The notes below the pieces were generated by a model. It did no database searches. It saw nothing but the letters and a program-made list of their open reading frames with translations, and was not told the origin of the DNA. From Adineta ricciae (Eukaryota > Rotifera > Eurotatoria > Adinetida > Adinetidae): a stretch of 64,000 bases of DNA. Of this stretch, positions 48,442-60,720 are shown one piece after another. The stretch lies in the NCBI GenBank assembly GCA_905250025.1, contig CAJNOJ010000178.1:156564-220563 (forward strand). The letters run 5' to 3'. Made by a program: the position numbers and the translations under genes. The number at the start of each line of letters is the position of its first letter. Within the stretch, counting starts at the first letter, position 1.

Positions 48442-49212
48442 AAAAAAGACGGATAGTAATAATGAAGATTCAAATGCATTGACAAATAAGGAGCGAAATC
48501 GATCAGTTGTCACGGTGACCTGTCATGCAGGTAAATTTTGTCCTACTTGAAGAAAAATCGATTTTGTAATTTTCAGCTCGATGTTCGAATTATTTCTATT
48601 GGAATGGTTATTGTCTTATAATGTTAATCACAATCGTTTCTTTCTGTGTTTTTGCTATTCCACCGAAGTAAATCGACGAATTAACACTTGAATTTCTCAT
48701 TTGTTCCATTTCATTCTCTAGTCTTTGTCCAAATCGTCTCCAAATCAGTTGTACTCTTCTATTAACATCGATTACATTTCGTTGGACAGTAAACCGATCT
48801 CTTGTAAGCTTCAAGCTTTTCCATTCTTATCTTTCTCCTTGACGAATAATTTCAGCCTACAATATCATATTTAACAACAATGGATAAATACGCTATCATG
48901 TGTTTATTTATCCTTGTTATTCTTTCGATTTGGCATGCTATCATCGGTGCTTTGATATTCCGTGGTACACCTGATTCTCGTCTGACTCCTCAATCGTGGT
49001 ACTTTCGACTAGATCAGTATGTCTTTTATACTTCCGTGACAATTTATCTCCTGATTCATGTGATTATTGGCATTTGGCTGTTCTGTGTTCCATTGAAACT
49101 TCGTCGAGATTTTAAACGAAAAGATATGGAGTATCAGAAGACACTTTCGATAGAAATGAAGAAGAAAAGCAAAAAAAACGGTGATTATGTTCCAATTACG
49201 ATTCAAAGTTAA
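47666..49212 (+). CDS. Pentameric (Cys-loop-like) ligand-gated channel subunit, 5 exons
   Basis: Exons 47666-47741, 47799-48530, 48577-48667, 48722-48803 and 48856-49212 join in frame to 445 residues. The extracellular beta-sandwich begins KVYVRLMFLRIGEIDT, with SIESRW, WHPQLYIENALGD, and HHFPSDVQDLSI in the position of the family's FPFDxQ loop. M1 is NYFYWNGYCLIMLITIVSF; M2-M3 is RLQISCTLLLTSITF through SLPTISYLTTMDKYAI; M4 is YVFYTSVTIYLLIHVI. The Cys pair of the classical Cys-loop is not seen. An acidic run of 11 Glu precedes M1. I preferred the start at 47666 because a 57-base intron links that exon in frame; ATG 47840 is the alternative. Neither gives a clear signal peptide, so an upstream exon may be missing. 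Confidence 0.76.
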
Positions 49213-49324
49213 AATATTTTTTTAAATATAGATGTTTTTTTTTATGAGTAGAAATATGTGATGAATAAAGGGTTTGACAAAAGAAAACAAATGTTGATTA
49301 AAAAATGAAGCGTTCCTTGAAAAT

Positions 49325-50519
49325 CTATTCTTCGTCTTTATGTTCTTTAGCAGATTTCAATTGAACTTGATCGCGAAAGTTAATCTTTTCGTCTTCCTTT
49401 TGTTCTTCTTTGAGAGCAAATTTATTTGTTGCTTGTTTGAGATTTGCCATGTTGATAAAGTTTGGTTCGTCTTCCTTCGCTTTCTTCAATTTATTTAATC
49501 TACAATTGAAAAATTGCAGTGATTTCCAGCTGATCAACAAACAATGTCACTTACTTTTGTTCAGCTTTCGAGACTTTCTTCAACGATGGTTTAACAAATT
49601 TACCTTTGATATCGTTGATTTTGATGTTTAATTCGTTGATCTAAAAGATAAAAATGGACTACAAAGAGAAAACTTTGATTCTCTTACATCATAATCTTGT
49701 TTTCGGACTCGCAATTCTAAGTCATAACGACTTTCTTCCGTTGTTTTCAATTGATTATGAAGTTCTTGACAAAGTGATTTAAGTTGAGCTAAAACAAACG
49801 AAGTTTTCCAAAGATAAAAAGCAAAATCATTTGTATTCACCATCACTCATTGAACTAACATCATCGAGAGGTTTTAAACGTTGTTCAATGTAGTTCTTTC
49901 GCGCCTCCAAACGACGTTGTTGTTCACCTTTAAGATTATCCGTGGCCATTTTCATAATCAAAAGCTGAATTAAGAATCGAGACAATATTCAAAGAAATCA
50001 AACAAGAAGAAATACAAACACGAAGTTTTCGTTTTTTTTCGGGTGTTAAACCAAAACGTTTCTTTTTTTCCGCCGCATCACGAGCCTCTTGACGTTTACG
50101 TTCACGATCGGCTTTCTTGCGAGCCTTCTTCTCATCTTCCGTTAATGATCGATCCTACGAGAAAAAATAACAACAAGTTCGTCAATTTCAACCTGTAAAA
50201 TCAACATTTGATTTCAATAAAACATGCCATGCCAATCTCTTATAACTTCTTTCCTGAAATAATCAACTTATGCATCGTTCATGTTGTCTGATTACATAAT
50301 TATTTTTGTTGTTCGACATAGATAGTTTTCAAGAGAAAATGTAGTTTTATGCGATATCATGCGAATATATTGAGAAATATATTTTGTTCATGCAAAGAAT
50401 CATCATGCAGATTAATTAATTGAATTGATTAAAGATAAATCATGCAAGAAATTCAATTTCGAATGTTTATATCGATGAATTTCTATACTTGGATGGATTT
50501 TGTTTACCTCGTCAGCCAT
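49325..50519 (-). CDS. Troponin I, copy 1
   Basis: Muscle thin-filament inhibitory subunit. The first exon is 12 bases (MADE, 50508-50519), followed after a 353-base intron by exon 50020-50154 (LTEDEKKARKKADRERKRQ, AEKKKRFGLTPEKKRKLR). Later exons give [75 protein letters not shown] (the troponin I signature read in pieces) and a charged C-terminus ending FRDQVQLKSAKEHKDEE. The intron after KKRKLR begins GTTTGT, the same donor and position as in copy 2. Tandem with copy 2 on the same strand, about 870 bases apart. The tiny first exon and the conserved helices are typical of invertebrate troponin I. Confidence 0.9.
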
Positions 50520-51385
50520 ATTTTTTATGTTCTGATTAACTGAGACTGCTGTGGTGTATTTTGTTGATTTTGCAAAGCAGAAAAGAAGAACGAGAGATCA
50601 ATACGGAATAGTTGATGATGTTAGAAACAAACACTTATTTCTTGCTTTTCTTAGTAAGATCAACCTACGTAGAAGCCAGAAAAAGACAGAGATAAAGAAA
50701 AGATAGATCAACAGTAGGAGGAGGATGTGGTCGTGTTCCCAAAATATCTGTACACAGAAGATATATGCCGAATTAATGGTAAAACAGAACGCGAGAGAGA
50801 GAAAGAAAAGAAAAGTCTCCTGGTATATCCACTCGAACGACATAACAGGAAAGCTTGTTATTGTTCTTTCCCCGTCGTACACTTTTTTTGTGTAAAGCAG
50901 TACACATCTAAGAATGTACAGATCGATATGGAATACGACGATGGAAAAAGAAAAGAAATATTCCGTTCTTTTATCTTTCTGTATTCTTACAGAATGATAA
51001 ATGACAACGGAGAACTTCTCCTGAAAACGCAAATATATCTTCGATTACAAAGATTCGATATTTTCATTTGATCCTCACAGCAGCGTCTTAAAAAAGATCT
51101 TTTCAATGATAACCTTGACGATCGATATGATAAATACCTCAACACTTGCGCGTTATCGCCTACGTGGTCAAAGACAAAGTCAACTGACAAAAAAAAGGGA
51201 AATTTAGAAACCTTACATCATGTGTTAAGCATAAACATGTGTTTATGAGTAGACTAAATAAACGGTCAACGATTGGATGTTGTGAACAGAGATGTTTAAT
51301 CAACATAGAAAAGGAAAGATTTGTTCTATAATGGTGAAAACTAGATGAGAAAGAGTTTGGTTGCTGGGACTTGGAGAAATACTGT
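50520..51385. other. Spacer between the two troponin I genes
   Basis: AT-rich with a purine-rich plus-strand stretch at about 50780-50820 (GAGAGAGAAAGAAAAG). No gene seen; short open frames on both strands are not supported. Confidence 0.5.
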
Positions 51386-52160
51386 TTATTCCTCTTCGTG
51401 ATGATGTTCTTTGGACGATTTGAGTTGAACTTGATCGCGAAAATTGACTTTATCTTCATGTTCATCTTTTAAAGCAAATTTATTCGTTGATTGTTTAAGA
51501 TGAGCACGAAAATCGATTTCTTCTTCTTTTGGTTTTTGTAACTTTTGAATTCTAAATCAAGTTCGAACTCATCTTTATCAATCAATCGTTTCTTCTTACT
51601 TTTGCGTTGCTTTGGAAACTTTCTTCAATGTCGGTTTGATAAATTTTCCTTTTGCATCATTGACTTTGATTGTTAATTCATTAATCTAAATAAAATTGTG
51701 AAATTTATCTTCGAAAATCAAAGAAAAGACATTTTTTACATCATAATCTTGTTTACGAATCTTCATTTCCATGTCATATCGTTGCTCTTCGGTATCCGAC
51801 AACTGTTTGTAAAGTTCTTTGACTAATGAGACAAGATGAGCTTCATTGAGCGCATTGTAATCATCCGGAGCGGGTTTAACACGTTCATCGATATACTTTT
51901 TCCGAGCAGTTGAACGCTTATCTGCCGCATCTTTGATATTCTCTGTGGCCATTTTCATAATCAACAGCTAAAACATGAAATCTTCACTGGTTTCCTCGAA
52001 TACTGTGTGAAAGGAGCAAACAAACCCGTAATTTACGTTTCTTTTCAGGTGTTAACGCGAAACGTTTCTTTTTCTCCGCCGCATCTCGAGCTTCTTGACG
52101 TTTTCGTTCACGTTCCGCTTTCTTTCGTGCTTTCTTCTCTTCTTCCGTCAACGGTCGTCC
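51386..52160 (-). CDS. Troponin I, copy 2 (first exon not found)
   Basis: Paralog of copy 1 with the same exon plan. The first exon I can see starts at 52160 (PLTEEEKKARKKAERERKRQ, AEKKKRFALTPEKKRKLR). Then come [67 protein letters not shown] and an acidic/His C-terminus (LKSSKEHHHEEE). The intron after KKRKLR again starts GTTTGT. By analogy a very short first exon (Met plus a few residues) lies several hundred bases upstream, in 52161-53400, but I could not place it with confidence. Slightly different charge pattern from copy 1, so the two are probably expressed in different muscles. Confidence 0.86.
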
Positions 52161-53461
52161 CTAAAAACTTCCGTGAAATCCCATTTAACTAATGTTACCA
52201 ATGTTACTTCATCATTCATTTTGATTGTTCCTTCAACAAGATCGATAAATCGTCTTATCCGAGTATCTCAACAAGTGACAATGATTGTCGATCGCATTTT
52301 TGTATATTCGCCTTTTTTTCTCCTAAAGATCACATATTGTTTTTTCTTGTATCATTAAAAATACACGAGAAAAATTGCTGATTCGTTTTCTTTGTGTTCT
52401 GGTATCTCATCTCACAGCGATAGATATCGCTTACAAAAACAATATACATTTGTTCATGTACATGAGTGTCAATCAACAGATGTTGAAAGCAACTACAAGA
52501 AGATATCCTATTGATTTATATCTCTACTACATCAATCGATGATGTCAATACAAAAGAAAAATACTTCTATCGAAGGTGTTTTTCGTGCATTGCTGTACAA
52601 AAGAAATCGATTTTCGGTGGTTGTAAATGTCTTGATGTTGATTGTTCGACTAAGTAAACCTCCGCCGGGATTGACATAGAAGATACTCTATTCTTCGATG
52701 TAGATCACATTCATTTTCAAGACAAGTTTTTTTATTATTCTTAGTTTTTCGATCAATAAGTGCTCTGAACCATATGTTTATTTCTTAAATGGCTAACACT
52801 TCATCCCCTTTGTCCACTACGATTCAAGCATCGATCTCGAAAGGCTATTTTCGATTGAACAACATGGATTACATGGCAGTTTTTCTTTGATTCTCATCTA
52901 CATGTTAACTGTTTATTCTATCTGAAAATGATTTCGATAGAAATGTTATCAATTCATTGTTAATTACACGAATCTTCACTCAAATCATTAAAGACAATGT
53001 CCGACATGAATTCGGCAGATTGTTTTCTCGGCTCATTTTCTATTTGAACAGACGCAAAGGGAAAATTAATGAATATTTTATATCTTGAAAAGACAGATTG
53101 AGAATATTCACATCGATTTTGTTTCTGTAGAATTGATTGGACACGTGGGAAAAATATTGTCAAATCATGTGGAACGTGACCAGATTTGTTTCATCTATCA
53201 TTTTATGACATAAACTTAATTTTGTTTGTCATTAATTGGCTTCTGTATGAAAGTGTCGTTCACTTTCTTTCGTTCTTCACTGACCGAGAGAAGAGAGAAA
53301 GTGGACGAACAGAAAAGACGACGACGGCAGCATCAGCATTTCTTTTCTTTTCTTTTCTTTCTCTTTGACAACTTCGAATATCTTCATATATCGATGCAGA
53401 AGTAGACAAGTATGTAACAGAATTCAATTCTTTTTGAATTCAACCGATGATTTCGTTTAGA
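52161..53461. other. Long first intron of troponin copy 2 and plexin 5' region
   Basis: Divergent region between minus troponin I and plus plexin. It should hold the missing troponin exon and both promoters. Purine-rich sequence near 53281-53330. Nothing else identified. Confidence 0.45.
53459..53460 (+). promoter_or_regulatory. Candidate spliced-leader acceptor before the plexin
   Basis: TTTCGTTTAG ends one base before the ATG at 53462. An in-frame ATG at 53447 lies upstream of it and would be removed by trans-splicing, so I start the protein at 53462. Confidence 0.5.
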
Positions 53462-56400
53462 ATGTTGATTATTCTCTTGATCAGTTCATATTTTCTTCTA
53501 ATTCATGGTTTAACAGTTGTTCTTAACGAAAAAGATTTAATTAACCCGATCGAGAAAGTCCTTGTAATCGAAAATGATCTCTTTGTTGGCGCAGGCAATG
53601 CACTTCATCATTTATCGATAAACAACTTCACAAAACTTCAATCATCATTAAACTTCCCATCAGATTATCATTTCAAAGTTTTGTCTGTAATTCACGACGG
53701 GAATTTACTTGTATGTGGAACATCAAATCAAGGTTCATGTCAAATTCTTAACAAAGAGTTCCAGTGGATTATCAATTCATCGTTGCCAATTGTCGCCAAT
53801 GATCCAGTCAATAGTACAATCGCTTTGATCATTCCCGAGAAGAATCTCGTTTATTTCGGTGTCACTTACACGAACGAAGGTTTGTATCGGTGGCAGATTC
53901 CGAATCTTTCAGGCCGGTCGCTGAATTTGACGAATTTTATGAAAATTTTATCAGTTAATGATGATGATACAATCTCCCGAGATGATTTATCACTTCGTTT
54001 CATGCCCAGACAGCAAACGACATTTATTGTTCAGTATATTTATTCGTTTTATCATAAGAATTATATTTATTTTCTTACGAATCAACCGACTGATGTTGAT
54101 CAGACGACAATCATAACAAAAATCGTTCGTTTTTGTCGAAATACTTCCACGTCAATTATTCGCTCATATTCTGAAATGCCTCTTGTTTGCTCCGATGCTG
54201 ATTGGATCTTGAAATCAGCGCAAACCATCGTCGACAACAACGATCAATTGATTTTAATCGGACTTTTTCAAAAGCGAGATGGTTCTAGCGGAACGAATGT
54301 TTGTTCATGGAAAATCTCCAATGAAATCGATCAAGCTTTTCAAGACAATTATCGAAATTGTTATTCATTCGGAATCGGACAACGTGGATTAAGTTTTATC
54401 AAACCTAATGAACCTTGTCGAAAAGACGAAGTAAATTGTCTTTCGAAAGAACAAATTCATCATTGAATGTCTTTTTTCTTAGAGTTGGTCAATTGGAATG
54501 ACTGATGATATATGTCCATCGATTATTAGTGACCGTTTACCTTATCCCGTTGGAGGAATAAATCCAATTATCGGTCGATTATTCTACGAGAATACAGCTG
54601 AAAATTCCAACGGTATGCAGCTGTATTCATTCGGTTCATCAATTCTTTTCTTACAAGGATTAACCAATGGGACTTTCAAATTGGTAAGTGTTTCATCAAT
54701 CACATCCAAACACATTCCATTTTTTAATAAAGAGATGCTCAAATGGATATACATACTCATTTCTCCTTAAGGGTGTCTACAATACAATTTGTATTGTCTG
54801 AATATTAAGAGCAGGGAGAAGAGAAAAACGCCTTAGGACATTTTCGTTTCACTTTGAGTAATGGATGGACAGAGAGAGAAACAGACAATGTTATTGACAA
54901 TGGGTCAAATGACGTGATTGGGGACATGACATTTGTCTTAAACAAAGAGAAGAAGGAAAAATTGACACGATGTGTATATTTTTTAGGGAATATTGGACTT
55001 TTTATTGAATATTAAGTGGATTTATTCTTATGATTTACCAACTCAATCAGCAATTTTACCTGAAATGTTATTTGATAATCGCACTGCAAGTTTCATCTTA
55101 TCATCTGAATCAAAGGTAAACGAAGACAACTATTTAACTGGCGTTGAATTTAACCAATGTTTATTTAGATCTATCGTTTATCATTCTCTGCTGATTGTTC
55201 ATCGCGCTTGTCATGTGACGAGTGTTTGTCATCATCAACTAATCTCTTTTGTGGCTGGTGTACATCAACTGAACGGTAAGTTAGCAATTAACACGAGGTG
55301 ATCATGATTATTTTTTCGACACCCGTTGTGACATTGTTCAGCATTAAAAAAGAAACTAAACGATCACATTGAGTGTCAGCAGGAGTGTACCGATCCTAAT
55401 TGCTCAATGGGTTAATTCCGCTTCGGTGTATTTTATATAATCTAAAAAAGCGGGATGAAATGAACCATCTGTTCCTTGATAGATCGATAATTTCGAAGAA
55501 TATAGCTGTCTAGACTGGAAAGAAAAATTTCCGTTTTTATTATATAGATGTACGGTGTTAAATGATTGTCCGAAGAATTCTTGGCAACAAGAGACTAATC
55601 AATGTATACAAATGCTTAATGTTCAACCATTGAAAGCTTCGCTTGATCAAAGTCAATGGGTTTGTTTTGAGTGAAATGAAATTTCTGCGTTTTGATACGT
55701 CTGTTTGTTTAGATTAACATAACTCTATCAAAATTACCGCAATTGGAACATAATGAAATTTATCAATGTATTTTTTCGAATGGATTTTTCTCTGCGAATA
55801 GCCAAGCGATTAAATTAGATGCAAATCGATTATCTTGTCCTACGCCGTTGAATAATATCAAAAGAAATCAACAAATCGGTAAGTAACTTCATCGAGAGAT
55901 TGATGATGTAACAGATAGTTAATTCCGTCTGGAGATTAATTGAGTCTTTTCTTTCTGATAGAGAATGAGTTTCAAGTTCGTTTTTCGGTGATTAAATGGC
56001 CATCGAACACAAGTATCGCGATGATTAATAATTTTACGTTTTATGATTGTGCGTCTTACTTGTCATGTGAAACATGTCGATCGAAATCGAACTGCCAATG
56101 GTGTTCAGATCGATGTTCGTCATTTTGTAATGAAGTTATCTCGAATCAATGTCCGACATTTAGTCTGGTGAATTCTTCTGAGAGATTTATCGAAGCAGGT
56201 CACTCGATTGATATTTCTTTGAAATTTGCAAATACAATTCAAACAAGATTAGATTGTCGTTTGAATGAAACAATTTTGGGCGTGATTAATGAACGACAGG
56301 TGTGTCGAATTCCAAAAATTCCGGAGATAATCGACGAGAAAAATGAGCAGTTGTTATTTTTATCTATTTACGAAAATAATATTCCGATTGGTACTCCAAT

Positions 56401-59400
56401 CAAAATGTTTGCTTATCGTTGCGATCTTTACGAATCGTGTGATCAATGTCAGTCACGTTCAACGTGTTCTTGGTGTCAAGGAAAATGTTTCTCGAACAAA
56501 GAAACTCAATGTTTCCCAGATTCAGCTTGTACATCACTGAAAATCAAGGATTTCTCTCCGAAAATTCTTCCCTTAAATGGCGAAACAATCGTTACGATTG
56601 ATTTAAATGAAGATTTGCATAAGAAAATCCTCGAAATTACACTTGCAGATATTCCGTGCTCAATCACGACGATTTCCAATCGAATTGAATGTCGAGCAAA
56701 CCCGTCGAATTCTTCTCGACAAGGTCTAATTAAAATTCAATTCGAAAGTTCGATTACGATTTTCTCGAAAGAGTCGATCGAATATCGCCGAGCGACGATC
56801 AATTCATTTCATCCGGCGATTGTTTATGAATTCGGTGGACAAATGTTTCAAATTCTTGGAAATAATCTTCTCATCGGCAATTCGCAACAAATCTTCATTG
56901 GAAATTCTCAATGTCTGACAACGAAACAAACAAATTTAAATGCTCTAACATGTCGTTTACCTTCATTATCATCGGGATTTTACAATGTAACGGTTATTAT
57001 CGATAGGAAGACTATTTTAAACAATGGAATTTATTTGAAAATTACACCGAATCCGATCGTACAAGATATCAATCCGATTAATAGTTTTGCAAGGTGAGTG
57101 CAGATAGAGATTCATTGTGGGTTTCTATAAAGATTTGTTTAGTGGAGGTCGATTGGTCACCGTTCGTGGAATGTATTTTGGTTCTGCTCAAACAATTCAA
57201 GTCGAGTTTTCCTACCGAAACTGGAACACAAGGTTGAAAGTATGTTTCGAAATTTTGTTTCTCAAAGAAAAAGTGCTGTTTTTCCTAGATCGATCCAGTA
57301 GATGTCGTCTCATCTGACGATGGATTGATTTCTTCGTTTACTCTTCGTACACCGGGAATCCCTTCGACATCCGATGAATTCAATTCACCTCCTGTTGACG
57401 TGGACTTTACTCTTTACTTTGACAATTCTATAATTTTGCCAAATCTCATTCAATTTCATTACATCGCCGATGTTTTACTAAATATTTCATTAATTCCTCC
57501 GACATTACCTTATACAGGCGAAGAACTTAAGTTACAAGTCGAAAATCTGACTGAAGCTGCATCTATGGATGATATTCAGTTGTTAATCGGTTGTACCGAG
57601 TGTAAACTTAAAACCTTTACATCAAAAGGAATAACTTGTCAACCACCACACCAGTTATTAACAAATATTCCCATACTTCTCAATAATCAACAGCAACAAG
57701 GTAGATTTAAGCGAAGCGTTCATTGGTTTTTCCTGATTTTTCTTGTGTTTTTTTTTAGTGGACTGCTCAATGTTCAATTCTTCCATTGCTCCAATCCGCT
57801 TTCGAATTGGTTTTCGTGAATATTTGATCGGTTATTTGTCCTACAAACATTTCTTATCTTCCTCTCGATATTCCGTTGGAACAATTATCTATTTATCAAT
57901 CGCCAGTTGTTTATTAACCATTGCTTTGTTAACAGTTATTATTTGCTTATATATTAAATATAAGAAATCCCAAGAAAAAACTTTATCTTTATCTCCAATT
58001 CAACCTAATGAACAAAAAGCAGACAAACCATTTTGGTCAACTGCAACCTCAGCCAATGCCGGACCTTATTATCAAGTTTACGAACAGATATCTTCGTCAT
58101 CCTCACATCAAAATACTTTAACGCGTACGCCGTTAATTGTTTGTCCCTATCATCAAAATTATTCGACATTATCGTTGATTCAACAGTTACACAATAAATC
58201 AAGTTTCTTGAAAACCATTTCAGTCGAACATGAACGGTTGAAAAAGTTGATCTACACATCAAATCTTCGATCGAATCCTTATAATCGCCGTCAATCAATG
58301 GAATATTTCTATGATTTACTCGGCATGACACCATTTTCTGAAGCTTTCATTGATCAATTATTACTGAAAAATGATCCCGATCTGTACAAATACTATATTT
58401 ATATATTTCGTTATTCTCCAATAAACTTCCAACGATTTCCTCCAAAACGTGACGTTAACTTCTTGAAATTCATCTCCACATATTTCCTTCAATCGAAAAG
58501 TAACTTAATCGAGATATTTCATCTATTTGATACACTACTTGACAATTTAATCGACTTTCTCGATTCTGCTCCTTGTGACCAACTTCTGGAACGTTCAAGT
58601 AAATCGTTTTCCTACGCAACATTATTATTAAATCCAACAATCGATTATCATCGCTATGAATTATCAATAAATTATGAAAATCAAATCCAGTTCCACCTAT
58701 CTGTTTTGGATTGTGATACCATTGATCAAGTGAAAAAGAAAATTCTTCATTATTTGAACTCGTCGGAATCGATTGAATTGATTCTTCCATCATCGAATGT
58801 TTGTTTATGTTCACAAGAAATGCCTCAAGTGAAACACTATCCAATTAATTCGACAATTCTTTGCCGAAAACGATCAACATGGAATCAATTTTCGGATAAA
58901 TCAAACTCGTATGGTTATCATTTATGCAAAGAAAATCAATCAATTCAAGACGAACATTTTCTTCTTGTACGATTAAAAGAAAATAAAAATGAATTTAATG
59001 AAAGATTTCTACGAAATTTTTACCAAAATCTTCTCGGTGGTATCAAATATCTTTCCATTGATTCATTTGATGATTACATTCAATTGATCAGCGATCTTAT
59101 TCGACATTTACATTTTCTATTAATATCAAGATCAAATTGTCCAATAATTCAATCATGTTTAAATGTTATCGCCGATGGTTTAGAATATATTTTTGATACT
59201 CATGATAAAGTTTTTCCAAGATTGATTCAAGATTTATTCGAAGACGATCGAAAGTATTTTCAAACATTTCAAACAAATTCATTTCAATTATCAGCACCAC
59301 CTTTGAGAAATTCTCTATTATTGTCATCAATGGATGTTCGATCATTGATACTTGCAGATCAAACAGCAATTGATTGCCTTTTTAAACTTTATCAATTTTA

Positions 59401-59590
59401 TGAACTGAATAGTGAAACGGTAAGTGTTTTGTAAAATAGTACAACGAGTTAAGATACGATTTTTATTTAGATAAATCAACATATTGGAGAAAATCATGTC
59501 AGTGTTTTATTACCTGTTCATCATCTCTTAGTACAAATTCGTCAAATAATTAATTCAGATACAATGAAAACGAATACAACGATTATTTGA
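53462..59590 (+). CDS. Divergent plexin (semaphorin receptor), many exons
   Basis: Single-pass receptor. A signal peptide (MLIILLISSYFLLIHGL) precedes a sema domain from about residue 20, spread over several exons (LFVGAGNALHHLS, LLVCGTSNQGSCQIL, TDDICPSIISDRLPYPVGG). PSI modules follow: one split by an intron near 55274-55548 (CSSRLSCDECL, FCGWC), then CASYLSCETCRSKSNCQWC and CDLYESCDQCQSRSTCSWC. IPT domains include KDFSPKILPLNGETIVTI, INSFHPAIVYEFGGQMFQI, and SGGRLVTVRGMYFGS. The membrane helix (TIIYLSIASCLLTIALLTVIIC) is near 57880. The cytoplasmic part matches the plexin GAP fold weakly: LRSNPYNRRQSMEYFYDLLG, NFLKFISTYF, FHLSVLDCDTIDQVKKKIL, and a C-terminal LFKLYQFYELNS. The last exon starts after an intron following SET and ends at 59590. 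The usual LLLRR arginine segment reads PPKRD here, so GAP activity may be reduced. Confidence 0.88.
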
Positions 59591-59720
59591 AGAGTATTTT
59601 TTGTCGCCAAATATTTGTGATTTCATTAGAATGAATACTTTTTCTTTGTTCATGTGTCTTTTTTTTGTATGAAAAAATAAATGTTTATACCATATTGATA
59701 CAGTTGAAATCATCATAGTT
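59591..59720. other. Plexin 3' UTR
   Basis: T-rich 3' region with AATAAA at 59676-59681, about 90 bases after the stop. Confidence 0.5.
59676..59681 (+). terminator. Poly(A) signal of the plexin gene
   Basis: AATAAA in a GAAAAAATAAATG context. Confidence 0.5.
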
Positions 59721-60010
59721 ATATCATAATACTAGCGCGGGAGTAGCTGCCTAATTCAACTTATAATATAAGTGACGAATTCCTAATACACTCCTACACA
59801 TACTTAGGAATAGATAGCGATAGATTTAGCTGTGCCTATTCGCCCATGGCAGTTTAGGAATAGATTTTGTTATACGTAGTCTCAGGAATACTCTCAGCCG
59901 AGTTATATGTCAGCCTATGTCCATCGGTACACACAGGTATAACTAAATCTATTCCTAAACTTGTAGGTTTATATAGATACTAGCGGGCGTACCCGCTGCA
60001 AAATAAGAAA
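59721..60010. mobile_element. Probable non-coding repeat element with hairpins
   Basis: Bounded by TAATACTAGCG at about 59728 and GATACTAGCGGG at about 59974. It contains TTTAGGAATAGATTT (about 59854) and its inverse AAATCTATTCCTAAA (about 59946), plus more TAGGAATAGAT words. The right end has a perfect hairpin, AGCGGG-CGTA-CCCGCT. No coding potential. Looks like a short non-autonomous element or relic. Confidence 0.5.
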
Positions 60011-60059
60011 TATCTATGTCGAATGCCTGACGTGTTGAAAAGCTGCAGCAAATAGAAAA

Positions 60060-60720
60060 ATCAATAGACTCCAAGATTGTATGCTGGCGGTCCTAATTTT
60101 TCCCGCCGTGCATCGCACAAAACGACTACTTCAATTATAGTTCTTTATGCAAAAGAGTTACCGAAGCTGATTTCTGCCTCAGAACTTATTCAAATTTNTG
60201 GAAACCACGAGAAAAGACTCGGAATCCTACTAAAGGAACCGGTAACCGTATCCGACTATCGGTTATGGCGGGTTCTTGCTGGTTCTCGATAAAACCTTTT
60301 AAATCCGATGAAAGGATCCAATCGCCGGAATACTGCTTCCATGAAATCCCCGGAAGGTTCTGGAACAGGTCGGTTCCGGGCCGGATTGTTCGACCTGGGT
60401 AAGATGGCTGACCAAATGAATGCCAATCCCGACAAAGCTAATTTTGTTCTGCAGAATGTTACACTAACTGCCAAAGCACAGTTACCCGGGACGAGTGATC
60501 CGACGATTGGATCTTGCCGAATCCTGGCGGAGCAAGCATCGGACTTCGCCGGATCCTATGAGAATTTCGGGGTTCCAAAAGCAACCCTAACATTCTAATA
60601 CTTTCCGACATCCGCCAAATTCCCATCGGATTCGATGGGGTGCATTCGACCTGGGTAGGTATCATTTCGCCTTGCAACAGAAACATACCAATCATTACAT
60701 TATCAAGTAAAATTTTCTTC
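60060..60720. repeat. GC-rich repeat-like island with one ambiguous base
   Basis: Clearly GC-richer than its flanks and built from recurring words: TTCGACCTGGGTA occurs exactly twice (about 60389 and 60647), and GGTTCC/GGAACC, TCCGAC-AT-GG and CCGGA words recur. CCCATC-GGATTC-GATGGG forms a hairpin near 60624. An N sits at 60198, a sign of assembly difficulty. Open frames on both strands here have no domain; I treat it as repeat-derived or transposon-derived. Confidence 0.5.

Noticed and set aside
52960-53163. ATGTCGGAC as first exon of troponin copy 2
   Set aside because: It would fit a short MSD exon, but no acceptable splice donor follows it.
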